Of a stretch of DNA of 64,000 nt, positions 10,236 through 21,321 are shown piece by piece. The translations under genes and the position numbers were made by a program. Origin of the DNA: Hordeum vulgare subsp. vulgare (taxonomy: Eukaryota; Streptophyta; Magnoliopsida; Poales; Poaceae); NCBI RefSeq assembly GCF_904849725.1, contig NC_058519.1, forward strand, positions 580,314,676 through 580,378,675, in the 5' to 3' direction. A model generated the notes under the pieces. That model made no database searches and was not told the origin of the DNA. It saw nothing but the letters and a program-made list of their open reading frames with translations. Positions within the stretch are counted from its first letter, which is position 1. Each line of letters starts with the position of its first letter.

Positions 10236-11662
10236 TGATACGTCTCCATCGTATCTACTTTTCCAAACTCTTTTGCCCTTGTTTTGGACTCTAGTTTGCA
10301 TGATTTGAATGGAACTAACCTGGAGTGACGTTGTTTTCAGCAGAATTGCCTTGGTGTTGTTCTTGTGCAGAAATGGAAGTTCTCAGAACGTCCTGAAAAT
10401 TTACGGAGAATATTTCTGGAAAATATGAAAAATACCTGCGCAAAGATCCACCGGAGGGGATGGGCCAGTGGGCCACAAGCCCTGTAGCCGCCACCCCCTG
10501 GTGGCGGCTAGCAAGCTTGTGGGGCCCACGTGGCTGTGCCGCCCCCAAACTCAGCTCTATAAATTCAATTTCGTCCCAGAAAAAAATCAAGAGAGAAGAT
10601 TTCGTCGCGTTTGCGAGACGGAGGCGCCACCACATCCTGTTCTTCATCTGGAGGGCAAATTTGGAGTCCGTTTTAGGCTCCGAAGAGGGGAAATCGTCGC
10701 CATCGTCATCATCAACCTTCTTCCCTCTCCAGTTCCATGAAGCTCTTCGTCGTTCGTGAGTAATCTATTCGTAGGCTCCCTGGGCGGTGATGAGTAGGAT
10801 GAGATCTATCATGTAATCGAGTTAGTTTTGACGGGGATTGATCCCTAGTATCCACTATGTTCTGAGATTGATGTTGCTACTACTTTGCCATGCTTAATGT
10901 TTGTCACTAGGGCCCGAGTGCCATGATTTCAGATCTAAAATTATTATGTTGTCACCAATATATGTGTGTTTTAGATCCGATCTTGCAAGTTGTAGTTACC
11001 TACTATGTGTTATGACCCGGCAACCCCGGAGTGACAATAACCGGAACCACTCCCGAAGATGGCCATAGTTTGAGAAGTTCATGTGTTCACCAAGTGCTAA
11101 TGCGTTGGTCCGATTCTTTATTAAAAGGAGAACCTTAATATCCCGTAGTTTCCTTTTGGACCCCGCTGCCACGGGAGGGATGGACAATAGATGTCATGCA
11201 AGTTCTTTTCCCTAAGCACGTATGACAACACACGGAATGCATGGCTACATCACATTGACGAACGGGAGCTAGCCACATATCTCTCCATGTTATAACTGTT
11301 GCATGATAAATATCATCCAAACAAATCACCGACCCATTGCCTACGAGTTTGTCCCACTGTTGTTGTTACTTGTTTTGCACTGCTGCTGTTACTTGTTTTG
11401 CTTTGCTACTGTTACTACTTGTTGTTGCTACTTTGCTTGCAGATATTAATCTTTCAGGTGTGGTTGAATCTGACACATTCAGCTGCTAATACTTGAGAGT
11501 ATCCTCTCACTTCCTATTGGCGAATCAACAAATTTGGGTTGAATACTCTACCCTCGAAAACTGCCTCGATCCCACGCGCTGGTGGGTTATTGCAAGATAA
11601 TTTCTAATTGTTGAGCAATCGAGAATTGCAGTCGTCTAGCCATTGCTAGAGATTGCTAATCA
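10236..11662 (+). repeat. Gypsy-1 3' LTR
   Basis: The 1427-bp repeat is matched to 2180-3572 and ends at GCTAATCA before the duplicated GGTTA. A TATA-like box CTATAAATTC starts at 10557. It retains the roughly 33-bp stretch missing from the 5' LTR. The reverse-strand reading frames that recur in both LTRs are shadows of the repeat, not genes. Confidence 0.9.
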
Positions 11663-12066
11663 GGTTACAAAATGATTTCATCCAATGTCTTGTTAGCTTG
11701 GAGTTGGTGTTCCCACCATCCTTATTCAATATAATGATGCACGTCCTAGTTCACCTAGTCGAAGAGATTACCATTATGGGTCATGTATTTCTACACAATA
11801 TGTTCCCCTTTGAGAGGTTCATGGGAGTCTTAAAGAACTATGTTCAAACCATGCTAGTCCGAAAGGAAGCATCTCCAAGGGGTATGGAACACAAGAGGTT
11901 GTTGAGTTTTGTTTTGACTCCATATATCAGGAACACATTTCTACAAAATTCCACCTTGGTGGCTCCATATATCAGGAACACATGGATACTGTACGCTACA
12001 AAAACCCGGAGCAGTCTGACTCCTGGATTAGACATACACACATGGCGACTTTCGGCGGTTTATTGC
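11663..12066 (+). pseudogene. CACTA-B transposase relic, second part
   Basis: Continues the TnpD-like protein interrupted at 2179. The reading frame is open across the GGTTA target site. It contains LQNDFIQCLVSLELVFPP, VLVHLVEEITIMG and VFLHNMFPFERFMGVLKNYV, the conserved block with the PFER motif of CACTA transposases. Beyond about 11900 the protein diverges; a short stretch (PYIRNT) occurs twice, at about 11921 and 11962. Gypsy-2 begins at 12067, preceded by ATTGC, which would be its target duplication. The rest of the gene is not found in the window. Confidence 0.8.
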
Positions 12067-12399
12067 TGATATGTCTCCATCATATCTACTTTTCCTAATG
12101 CTTTTGCTCTTATTTTGGACTCTAATTTCCATGATTTGAATGAAACTAACCCGGACTAACGGTGTTTTCACTAGAACTACCATGGTGTTATTTTTGCGCA
12201 GAAATAAAAGTTCTCGGAATGCAACAAAACTTTTTGGAGATTTTTTCTGGAATAAATAAAAAGTACTAGAACAAAGACTCACCAGAGGGGGGGCCACATG
12301 CGCCGACTAGATATTAGGGCGCGCCAGCCCCCCTATCACGACATGGTCTCTAGTGGGGCCCACTAGAATTGGCTGACCCTAATTCCAGCACTATAAAAT
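12067..12399 (+). repeat. Gypsy-2 5' LTR, first part (U3 up to the TATA box)
   Basis: Begins TGATATGTCTCC and is clearly related to, but more diverged than, the Gypsy-1 LTRs. It ends in CTATAAAAT (12391-12399), the LTR TATA box, where the BARE-type element is inserted. The last five bases AAAAT (12395-12399) are the target duplication, repeated at 21322-21326. Confidence 0.85.
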
Positions 12400-14214
12400 T
12401 GCTGGAATTATGCCCTAGAGGCAATAATAAATATAGTTATTATTATAATTCCTGTATCAAGATAATCGTTTATTATCCATGCTATAATTGTATTGAATGA
12501 AGACTCATTTACATGTGTGGTTACATAGACAAAACACCGTCCCAAGCAAGCCTCTAGTTGGCTAGCCAGTTGATCAAAGATAGTCATTGTCTTCTGATTA
12601 TGAACAAAGTGTTGTTGCTTGATAACTGGATCACGTCATTAGGAGAATCACGTGATGGACCAGACCCAAACTAATAGACGTAGCATGTTGATTGTGTCAT
12701 TTTGTTGCTACTGTTTTCTGCGTGTCAAGTATTTATTCCTATGACCATGAGATCATATAACTCACTGACACCGGAGGAATGCTTTGTGTGTATCAAACGT
12801 CGCAACGTAACTGGGTGACTATAAAGATGCTCTACAGGTATCTCCGAAGGTGTTAGTTGAGTTAGTATGGATCAAGACTGGGATTTGTCACTCCGTGTGA
12901 CGGAGAGGTATCTCGGGGCCCACTCGGTAATACAACATCACACACAAGCCTTGCAAGCAATGTGACTTAGTGTAAGTTGCGGGATCTTGTATTACGGAAC
13001 GAGTAAAGAGACTTGCCGGTAAACGAGATTGAAATAGGTCTGCGGATACTGACGATCGAATCTCGGGCAAGTAACATACCGAAGGACAAAGGGAATGACA
13101 TACAGGATTATATGAATCCTTGGCACTGAGGTTCAAACGATAAGATCTTCGTAGAATATGTAGGATCCAATATGGGCATCCAGGTCCCGCTATTGGATAT
13201 TGACCGAGGAGTCTCTCGGGTCATGTCTACATAGTTCTCGAACCCGCAGGGTCTGCATACTTAAGGTCCGACGTTGTTTTATGCGTATTCGAGTTATATG
13301 GTTGGTTACCGAATGTTGTTCGGAGTCCCGGATGAGATCACGGACGTCACGAGGGTTTCCAGAATGGTCCGGAAATGAAGATTGATATATAGGATGACCT
13401 CATTTGATTACCGGAAGGTTTTCGGAGTTACCGGGAATGTACCGGGAATGACGAATGGGTTCCGGGAGTTCACCGGGAGGGGGCAACCCACCCTGGGGAA
13501 GCCCATAGGCCTTGAGGGTGGCACACCAGCCCTTAGTGGGCTGGTGGGACAGCCCAAAAGGGCCCTATGCGCCTAGGAAAGAAAATCAAAGAGAAAAAAA
13601 AGAGGAGGTGGGAAGGGAAGGAAGGACACCCACCCACCAAACCAAGTCCAACTCGGTTTGGGGGGGGAGCCTTCCCCCTTGGACTCGGCCGACCCCCTTG
13701 GGGCTCCTTGAGCCCCAAGGCAAGGTCCCCTCCCTCCCACCTATATATACGGAGGTTTTAGGGCTGATTTGAGACGACTTTTCCACGGCAGCCCGACCAC
13801 ATACCTCCACGGTTTTTCCTCTAGATCGCGTTTCTGCGGAGCTCGGGCGGAGCCCTGCTGAGACAAGGTCATCACCAACCTCCGGAGCGCCGTCACGCTG
13901 CCGGAGAACTCTTCTACCTCTCCGTCTCTCTTGCTGGATCAAGAAGGCCGAGATCATCGTCGAGCTGTACGTGTGCTGAACGCGGAGGTGCCGTTCGTTC
14001 GGTACTAGATCGTGGGACTGATCGCGGGATTGTTCGCGGGGCGGATCGAGGGACGTGAGGACGTTCCACTACATCAACCGCGTTCACTAACGCTTCTGCT
14101 GTACGATCTACGAGGGTACGTAGATCACTCATCCCCTCTCGTAGATGGACATCACCATGATAGGTCTTCGTGCGCGTAGGAAATTTTTTGTTTCCCATGC
14201 GACATAACCCAACA
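12400..14214 (+). repeat. BARE-type 5' LTR
   Basis: 1815 bp. The first bases are TGCTGG instead of the usual TGTTGG (one transition next to the terminal TG). It carries a TATA box, CTATATATAC, at 13741-13750, as expected for the LTR promoter that drives the genomic RNA. The end is ATAACCCAACA. Confidence 0.92.
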
Positions 14215-14230
14215 GTGGCATCATGAGCTA
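14215..14230 (+). other. Primer binding site of the BARE-type element
   Basis: GTGGCATCATGAGC follows the 5' LTR directly. It resembles the canonical initiator-Met site TGGTATCAGAGC with one substitution and one inserted base, a variant common in this group. Confidence 0.65.
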
Positions 14231-15469
14231 GGTTCATGCGTAGATGTCTTCTCGAGTAGAACACAAAAGTTTTTGTGGGCGGTGATGTGCGTTTTGCTGC
14301 CCTCCTTAGTATTTTCTTGATTCCGCGGTATTGTTGGATTGAAGCGGCTTGGACCGACATTACTCGTACGCTTACGAGAGACTGGTTTCATCGTTACGAG
14401 TAACCCCGTTGCTCAAAGATGACTGGCAAGTGTCGGTTTCTCCAACTTTAGTTGAATCGGATTTGACCGAGGAGGTCCTTGGATGAGGTTAAATAGAAAC
14501 TCATATATCTCCGTTGTGGTGTTTGCGTAAGTAAGATGCGATCCTACTAGATACCCATGGTCACCATGTAAAACATGCAACAACAAAATTAGAGGACGTC
14601 TAACTTGTTTTTGCAGGGTATGCTTGTGATGTGATATGGCCAACTATGTGATGTGATATATTGGATATATGAGATGATCATGTTGTAATAGTAAATATCG
14701 ACTTGCACGTCGATGGTACGGCAACCGGCAGGAGCCATAGGGTTGTCTTTATACTAACGTTTGTGCTTGCAGATGCGTTTACTATTTTGCTAGGATGTAG
14801 CTTTAGTAGTAATAGCATGAGTAGCACGACAACCCCGATGGCAACACGTTGATGGAGATCATGGTGTGGCGCCGGTGACAAGAAGATCGTGCCAGTGCTT
14901 TGGTGATGGAGATCAAGAAGCACGTGATGATGGCCATATCATGTCACTTATGAATTGCATGTGATGTTAATCCTTTTATGCACCTTATTTTGCTTAGAAC
15001 GACGGTAGCATTATGAGGTGATCTCTCACTAAAATTTCAAGACGAAATTGTGTTCTCCCCGACTATGCACCGTTGCTACAGTTTGTCGTTTCGAGACACC
15101 ACGTGATGATCGGGTGTGATAGACTCAACGTTCACATACAACGGGTGCAAAACAGTTGCGCACGCGGAACACTCGGGTTAAGCTTGAGGAGCCTAGCATG
15201 TGCAGACATGGCCTCGGAACACATGAGACCGAAAGGTCGATCATGAATCGTATAGATGATATGATTAGCATAGGGATGCTTACCACTGAAACTATACTCA
15301 ACTCACGTGATGATCGGACTTGAGCTAGTGTAAGTGGATCATGAACCACTCAAATGACTAGAGAGATGTACTTTTTGAGTGGGAGTTTAGCGAATAATTT
15401 GATTAAGTTAAACTCTAATTATCTTGAACATAGTCTAAGTCCACTTTGAATATATTTGTGTTGTAGATC
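14215..15469 (+). other. Untranslated leader of the BARE-type element
   Basis: A 1.25-kb leader between the primer site and the gag-pol ATG. It contains several short upstream ATGs and no long frame. Packaging and dimerisation signals are expected here in this family, but none can be identified by eye. Confidence 0.6.
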
Positions 15470-18400
15470 ATGGCTCACGCTACAGTCATCCTGAATTTTA
15501 ATACGTTCCTAGAGAAAGCTAAGTTGAAAGATGATGGAAGAAACTTTGTAGACTGGGCTCGTAATCTTAAGCTAATCTTACAAGCTGGGAAGAAGGATTA
15601 TGTCCTTAATGCTGCGCTAGGAGATGAACCACCCGCTACGGCTGGTCAGGATGTTAAGAACGCTTGGTTAGCACGTAAGGAGGACTACTCAATAGTTCAA
15701 TGTGCAGTCTTGTATGGCTTAGAACCGGGACTTCAACGTCGCTTTGAGCATCATGGAGCATTTGAGATGTTCCAGGAGTTGAAGTTTATCTTTCAGAAGA
15801 ACACCCGGATCGAGAGGTATGAGACCTCCGATAAATTCTATGCTTGCAAGATGGAGGAAAACTCGTCTGTCAGTGAACATGTGCTCAAAATGTCTGGGTA
15901 CTCAAACCGTCTAGCTGAGCTGGGGATCGAACTCCCGCAAGAGGCTATCACTGACAGAATCCTTCAATCACTGCCGCCAAGCTATAAAGGCTTTGTGTTG
16001 AACTACAACATGCAAGGGATGAACAAGTCTCCCGGCGAGTTGTTTGCGATGCTGAAAGTCGCAGAGTCTGAACTCCTTAAAGAGCATCAAGTGTTTATGG
16101 TGAATAAGACCACTAGTTTCAAGAGAAACGGCAAAGGCAAGAAGGGTAATTCGAAGAAGAGCGGCAAGCCTGTTGCCAATCCGACGAAGAAACCCAAAGC
16201 TGGACCTAAGCCTGAAACGGAGTGTTACTATTGCAAGGGTATGGGTCACTGGAAGCGCAATTGCCCCAAGTATCTGGCAGATAAGAAGGCGGCCAAAGAA
16301 AAATCAGGTATATTTGATATACATGTTATTGATGTGTACTTAACCGGCTCTCGTAGTAGTGCCTGGGTATTCGATACCGGTTCTATTGCTCATATTTGCA
16401 ACTCGAAACAGGAACTGCGGAATAGACGAAGGCTGGCGAAAGATGAAGTGACGATGCGCGTAGGACATGGTTCCAAGGTTGATGCAATCGCCGTCGGCAC
16501 AGTTTCACTTCAGTTACCATCAGGATTAGTGATGAACTTAAATCATTGTTATTTAGTGCCTGCGTTGAGCATGAACATTATATCTGGATCTTGTTTATTG
16601 CGAGACGATTACTCTTTTATGTCAGAGAATAATGGTTGTTCTATTTCTATGAGTAACATCTTTTATGGTCATGCACCTAATGTGAGAGGATTGTTCATGT
16701 TGAATCTTGATAGCGATACGCATATACATAACATTGAGACCAAAAGAGTTAGAGTTAACAATGATAGCACCATATTTTTGTGGCACTGCCGCTTAGGTCA
16801 TATTGGTGTAAAGCGCATGAAGAAACTCCATGCTGATGGACTTTTGGAGTCACTTGACTTTGATTCACTTGACACGTGCGAACCATGCCTCATGGGAAAG
16901 ATGACTAAGACTCCGTTCTCCGGAACAATGGAGCGTGCAAGTGACTTGTTGGAAATCATACATACCGATGTGTGTGGTCCGATGAGCGTGGAGGCACGCG
17001 GCGGATATCGTTATTTTCTCACCTTCACTGACGATTTGAGTAGATATGGTTATGTCTACTTGATGAAGCACAAGTCTGAAACATTTGAAAAGTTCAAGCA
17101 ATTTCAGAGTGAAGTTGAAAATCATCGTAACAAGAAGATCAAGTTCCTACGGTCTGATCGTGGGGGTGAATATCTGAGTTTCGAGTTTGGTGCTCAATTA
17201 AGACAATGTGGAATTGTTTCACAGTTAACACCGCCTGGAACACCACAGCGTAATGGTGTGTCCGAACGTCGTAATCGTACTCTATTAGAGATGGTGCGAT
17301 CTATGATGTCTCTTACTGATTTGCCGTTATCGTTTTGGGGTTATGCATTAGAAACAGCTGCATTCACTTTAAATAGGGCACCATCAAAATCCGTTGAGAC
17401 GACACCATACGAACTGTGGTATGGCAAAAGGCCAAAGTTGTCGTTTCTTAAAGTTTGGGGATGTGATGCTTATGTCAAAAAGCTTCAGCCTGAAAAGCTG
17501 GAACCCAAAGCGGAAAAGTGCGTCTTCATAGGTTACCCAAAAGGGACAGTTGGGTACACCTTCTATCTCAAATCCGAGGGCAAAGTGTTTGTTGCTAAAA
17601 ATGGAGCTTTTCTCGAGAAGGAGTTTCTCTCGAGAGAATTGAGTGGGAGGAAGATAGAACTTGACGAGGTTGTCAAACCTCTCATCCCTCTGGATGGTGG
17701 CGTAGGGCAAGGGGAAACCTCTGTCGTTGCGACGCCGGTTGAGGAGGAAGTTGATGATGATGATCATGAAACTCCAGTTCAAGTTTTTGTCGAACCATGC
17801 AGGTCGACGAGACCACGTGCTGCTCCAGAGTGGTACGGTAATCCCGTCTTATCAATCATGTTGTTAGACGACAATGAACCTGCAAATTATGAAGAAGCAA
17901 TGGTGGGCCTAGATTCCAACAAATGGCTAGAAGCCATGAAGTCCGAGATAGGATCCATGTATGAGAACAAAGTGTGGACATTGGAGGTACTACCTGAGGG
18001 CCGCAAGGCTATTCAGAACAAATGGATCTTTAAAAGGAAGACGAACGCTGACGGCAATGTGACCGTTTATAAAGCTCGACTTGTGGCAAAGGGTTTTTCA
18101 CAAGTTCAAGGAGTTGACTACGATGAGACATTCTCACCCGTAGCGATGCTTAAGTCCGTCAGAATCATGTTAACAATAGCTGCATTTTTTGATTATGAAA
18201 TCTGGCACATGGATGTCAAAACGGCGTTCCTTAACGGTTTCCTCAAGGAAGAGTTGTACATGATACAACCCGAAGGTTTTGTCGATCCTAAGAATGCTAA
18301 CAAGGTGTGCAAGCTCCAGCGATCCATTTATGGACTGGTGCAAGCATCTCGGAGTTGGAACAAACGCTTTGATGAGGTGATCAAAGCATTTGGGTTTATA

Positions 18401-19450
18401 CAAGTGGTTGGAGAATCTTGTATTTACAAGAAAGTGAGTGGGAGCTATGTGGCGTTTCTAATATTATATGTGGATGACATATTGCTGATTGGAAAAAACG
18501 TGGAGTTTTTAGAGAGCATAAAGGATTACTTAAATAAGAGTTTCTCTATGAAGGACCTAGGAGAAGCTGCTTACATTCTAGGCATTAAGATCTATAGGGA
18601 TAGATCAAAACGCCTGATAGGACTTTCACAAAGCACATACCTTGATAAAGTTTTGAAGAGGTTCAAAATGGAACAGTCCAAGAAAGGGTTCTTGCCAGTT
18701 TTACAAGGTACGAGATTGAGTAAGACTCAGTGCCCAGCAACTGATGAAGATAGAGAGCATATGCGCTCCGTCCCCTATGCTTCAGCCATAGGTTCTATAA
18801 TGTATGCAATGCTGTGCACTAGACCGGATGTTAGCCTGGCCATAGGTATGGCAGGTAGGTTCCAGAGTAATCCAGGAGTGGATCACTGGACAGCGGTCAA
18901 GAATATCCTAAAGTACCTGAAAAGGACTAAGGAGATGTTTCTCGTGTATGGAGGTGACGAAGAGCTCGCCGTAAAAGGTTACGTCGATGCAAGCTTTGAC
19001 ACAGATCCGGACGACTCTAAGTCGCAAACCGGATACGTATTTATTCTTAATGGGGGTGCGGTAAGCTGGTGCAGTTCCAAGCAAAGCGTCGTAGCAGATT
19101 CTACATGTGAAGCGGAGTACATGGCTGCCTCGGAGGCGGCTAAGGAGGGTGTCTGGATGAAGCAGTTCATGACGGATCTTGGAGTGGTGCCAAGCGCACT
19201 GAATCCAATAACCTTCTTCTGTGACAACACGGGTGCCATTGCCTTAGCAAAGGAACCACGGTTTCACAAGAAGACCAGACACATCAAACGACGCTTCAAC
19301 CTCATCCGCGACTACGTCGAGGGAGAGGACGTAAATATATGCAAAGTGCACACGGATGTGAATGTAGCAGACCCGCTGACTAAACCTCTTCCACGGCCAA
19401 AGCATGATCAACACCAGAACTGTATGGGTGTTAGATTTATTACAATGTAA
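15470..19450 (+). CDS. gag-pol: Gag-pol polyprotein of the BARE-type Copia element, intact
   Basis: A single 1326-codon frame encodes all proteins for particle assembly, cDNA synthesis and integration. Visible in order: a Copia Gag domain (about residues 1-240); a zinc knuckle CYYCKGMGHWKRNC (252-265); aspartic protease FDTGS with Asp302; a pre-integrase zinc region with HCRLGH; integrase with D500, D563 and E599 (a DD35E arrangement); reverse transcriptase with KARLVAKGFSQVQG, and YVDD at 1000-1003; and RNase H with GYVDAS (Asp1173) and CEAEYMAA. The order integrase before reverse transcriptase defines Copia. The ATG at 15470 (ATCATGGCTC) is the first in the long frame and gives the usual MA start. 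No stop or frameshift is found. Expression would come from the 5' LTR. Confidence 0.93.
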   Translation: MAHATVILNFNTFLEKAKLKDDGRNFVDWARNLKLILQAGKKDYVLNAALGDEPPATAGQDVKNAWLARKEDYSIVQCAVLYGLEPGLQRRFEHHGAFEMFQELKFIFQKNTRIERYETSDKFYACKMEENSSVSEHVLKMSGYSNRLAELGIELPQEAITDRILQSLPPSYKGFVLNYNMQGMNKSPGELFAMLKVAESELLKEHQVFMVNKTTSFKRNGKGKKGNSKKSGKPVANPTKKPKAGPKPETECYYCKGMGHWKRNCPKYLADKKAAKEKSGIFDIHVIDVYLTGSRSSAWVFDTGSIAHICNSKQELRNRRRLAKDEVTMRVGHGSKVDAIAVGTVSLQLPSGLVMNLNHCYLVPALSMNIISGSCLLRDDYSFMSENNGCSISMSNIFYGHAPNVRGLFMLNLDSDTHIHNIETKRVRVNNDSTIFLWHCRLGHIGVKRMKKLHADGLLESLDFDSLDTCEPCLMGKMTKTPFSGTMERASDLLEIIHTDVCGPMSVEARGGYRYFLTFTDDLSRYGYVYLMKHKSETFEKFKQFQSEVENHRNKKIKFLRSDRGGEYLSFEFGAQLRQCGIVSQLTPPGTPQRNGVSERRNRTLLEMVRSMMSLTDLPLSFWGYALETAAFTLNRAPSKSVETTPYELWYGKRPKLSFLKVWGCDAYVKKLQPEKLEPKAEKCVFIGYPKGTVGYTFYLKSEGKVFVAKNGAFLEKEFLSRELSGRKIELDEVVKPLIPLDGGVGQGETSVVATPVEEEVDDDDHETPVQVFVEPCRSTRPRAAPEWYGNPVLSIMLLDDNEPANYEEAMVGLDSNKWLEAMKSEIGSMYENKVWTLEVLPEGRKAIQNKWIFKRKTNADGNVTVYKARLVAKGFSQVQGVDYDETFSPVAMLKSVRIMLTIAAFFDYEIWHMDVKTAFLNGFLKEELYMIQPEGFVDPKNANKVCKLQRSIYGLVQASRSWNKRFDEVIKAFGFIQVVGESCIYKKVSGSYVAFLILYVDDILLIGKNVEFLESIKDYLNKSFSMKDLGEAAYILGIKIYRDRSKRLIGLSQSTYLDKVLKRFKMEQSKKGFLPVLQGTRLSKTQCPATDEDREHMRSVPYASAIGSIMYAMLCTRPDVSLAIGMAGRFQSNPGVDHWTAVKNILKYLKRTKEMFLVYGGDEELAVKGYVDASFDTDPDDSKSQTGYVFILNGGAVSWCSSKQSVVADSTCEAEYMAASEAAKEGVWMKQFMTDLGVVPSALNPITFFCDNTGAIALAKEPRFHKKTRHIKRRFNLIRDYVEGEDVNICKVHTDVNVADPLTKPLPRPKHDQHQNCMGVRFITM

Positions 19451-19490
19451 TTCACATGATGATGTGAGGGCTAGATTATTGACTCTAGTG

Positions 19491-19502
19491 CAAGTGGGAG
19501 AC
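19491..19502 (+). other. Polypurine tract of the BARE-type element
   Basis: CAAGTGGGAGAC lies immediately before the 3' LTR start TGTTGG, the expected plus-strand priming site. Confidence 0.75.
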
Positions 19503-21321
19503 TGTTGGAATTATGCCCTAGAGGCAATAATAAATATAGTTATTATTATAATTCTTGTATCAAGATAATCGTTTATTATCCATGCTATAATTGTATTGAA
19601 TGAAGACTCATTTACATGTGTGGATACATAGACAAAACACCGTCCCTAGAAAGCCTCTAGTTGGCTAGCCAGTTGATCAAAGATAGTCAGTGTCTTCTGA
19701 TTATGAACAAAGTGTTGTTGCTTGATAACTGGATCACGTCATTAGGAGAATCACGTGATGGACTAGACCCAAACTAATAGACGTAGCATGTTGATCGTGT
19801 CATTTTGTTGCTACTGTTTTCTGCGTGTCAAGTATTTATTCCTATGAACATGAGATCATATAACTCACTGACACCGGAGGAATGCTTTGTGTGTATCAAA
19901 TGTCGCAACGTAACTGGGTGACTATAAAGATGCTCTATAGGTATCTCCGAAGGTGTTAGTTGAGTTAGTATGGATCAAGACTCGGATTTGTCACTCCGTG
20001 TGACGGAGAGGTATCTCGGGGCCCACTCGGTAATACAACATCACACACAAGCCTTGCAAGCAATGTGACTTAGTGTAAGTTGCGGGATCTTGTATTACGG
20101 AACGAGTAAAGAGACTTGCCGGTAAACGAGATTGAAATAGGTATGCGGATACTGACGATCGAATCTCGGGCAAGTAACATACCGAAGGACAAAGGGAATG
20201 ACATACGAGATTATATGAATCCTTGGCACTGAGGTTCAAACGATAAGATCTTCATAGAATATGTAGGATCCAATATGGGCATCCAGGTCCCGCAATTGGA
20301 TATTGACCGAGGAGTCTCTCGGGTCATGTCTACATAGTTCTCAAACCCGCAGGGTCTGCACACTTAAGGTTCGACGTTGTTTTATGCGTATTTGAGTTAT
20401 ATGGTTGGTTACGGAATGTTGTTCGGAGTCCCGGATGAGATCACGGACGTCACGAGGGTTTCCGGAATGGTCCGGAAATGAAGATTGATATATAGGATGA
20501 CCTCATTTGATTACCGGAAGGTTTTCGGAGTTACCGGGAATGTAACGGGAATGACGAATGGGTTCCGGGAGTTCACCGGGAGGGGGCAACCCACCCCGGG
20601 GAAGCCCATAGGCCTTGAGGGTGGCACACCAGCCCTTAGTGGGCTGGTGGGACAGCCCCAAAGGGCCCTATGCGCCTAGGAAAGAAAATCAAAGAGAAAA
20701 GAAAAAAAAGAGGAGGTGGGAAGGGAAGGAAGGACTCCCACCCACCAAACCAAGTCCAACTCGGTTTGGGGGGGAGCCTTCCCCCTTGGACTCGGCCGAC
20801 CCCCTTGGGGCTCCTTGAGCCCCAAGGCAAGGTCCCCTCCCTCCCACCTATATATACGGAGGTTTTAGGGCTGATTTGAGACGACTTTTCCATGGCAGCC
20901 CGACCACATACTTCCACGGTTTTTCCTCTAGATCGTGTTTCTGCGGAGCTCGGGCGGAGCCCTGCTGAGACAAGGTCATCACCAACCTCCGGAGCGCCGT
21001 CACGCTGCCGGAGAACTCTTCTACCTCTCCGTCTCTCTTGCTGGATCAAGAAGGCCGAGATCATCGTCGAGCTGTACGTGTGCTGAACGCGGAGGTGCCG
21101 TCCGTTCGGTACTAGATCGTGGGACTGATCGCGGGATTGTTCGCGGGGTGGATCGAGGGACGTGAGGACGTTCCACTACATCAACTGCATTCACTAACGC
21201 TTCTGATGTATGATCTACAAGGGTACGTAGATCACTCATCCCCTCTCGTAGATGGACATCACCATGATAGGTCTTCGTGTGCGTAGGAAAATTTTTGTTT
21301 CCCATGCGACATAACCCAACA
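19503..21321 (+). repeat. BARE-type 3' LTR
   Basis: 1819 bp, beginning TGTTGGAATTATG and ending ATAACCCAACA. The TATA box CTATATATAC starts at 20848. It is nearly identical to 12400-14214. Paired spurious reading frames in both LTRs (for example 12888-13136 and 19991-20239, reverse strand) reflect this identity. Confidence 0.92.

Larger units (their letters stand above)
2180..11662 (+). mobile_element. Complete non-autonomous Gypsy-type LTR retrotransposon (Gypsy-1), 9.5 kb
   Basis: Both LTRs start TGATACGTCTCC and end CA, and the element is flanked by a perfect 5-bp duplication GGTTA (2175-2179 and 11663-11667). Order: 5' LTR, primer-binding-like site, gag plus aspartic protease, an LTR-like spacer, a large ORF of unknown function, about 1.9 kb of noncoding DNA, polypurine tract, 3' LTR. 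No reverse transcriptase, RNase H or integrase motif is visible in any frame, so it must use enzymes of another element. The two LTRs differ by a few percent plus a 33-bp indel, so the insertion is not recent. The LTR sequence is of a very abundant Triticeae type; I believe it belongs near Sabrina, but that name is unverified. It interrupts CACTA-B without loss of target sequence. Confidence 0.9.
12400..21321 (+). mobile_element. Complete BARE-1/WIS/Angela-type Copia retrotransposon, 8.9 kb
   Basis: The element has paired 1.8-kb LTRs that start TG[C/T]TGGAATTATGCC and end CCCAACA. It is flanked by a perfect AAAAT duplication (12395-12399, 21322-21326). Inside are a tRNA-Met-like primer site, a 1.25-kb leader, one uninterrupted 1326-codon gag-pol frame and a polypurine tract. 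My hand comparison finds roughly 40 substitutions plus small indels between the LTRs, so the insertion is fairly young but not recent. All main catalytic motifs are present, so it may still be autonomous. The LTR sequence is the well-known BARE/WIS/Angela type; I cannot separate the three names without alignment. Confidence 0.92.

Noticed and set aside
13586..14360. Reverse ORFs of 123 and 148 codons in the BARE 5' LTR (and copies at 20636-21392)
   Set aside because: Present in both LTRs because of repeat identity; GC-rich U3/R sequence, no known protein.
17384..17782. 132-codon reverse ORF inside the BARE gag-pol
   Set aside because: Shadow of the intact polyprotein frame.
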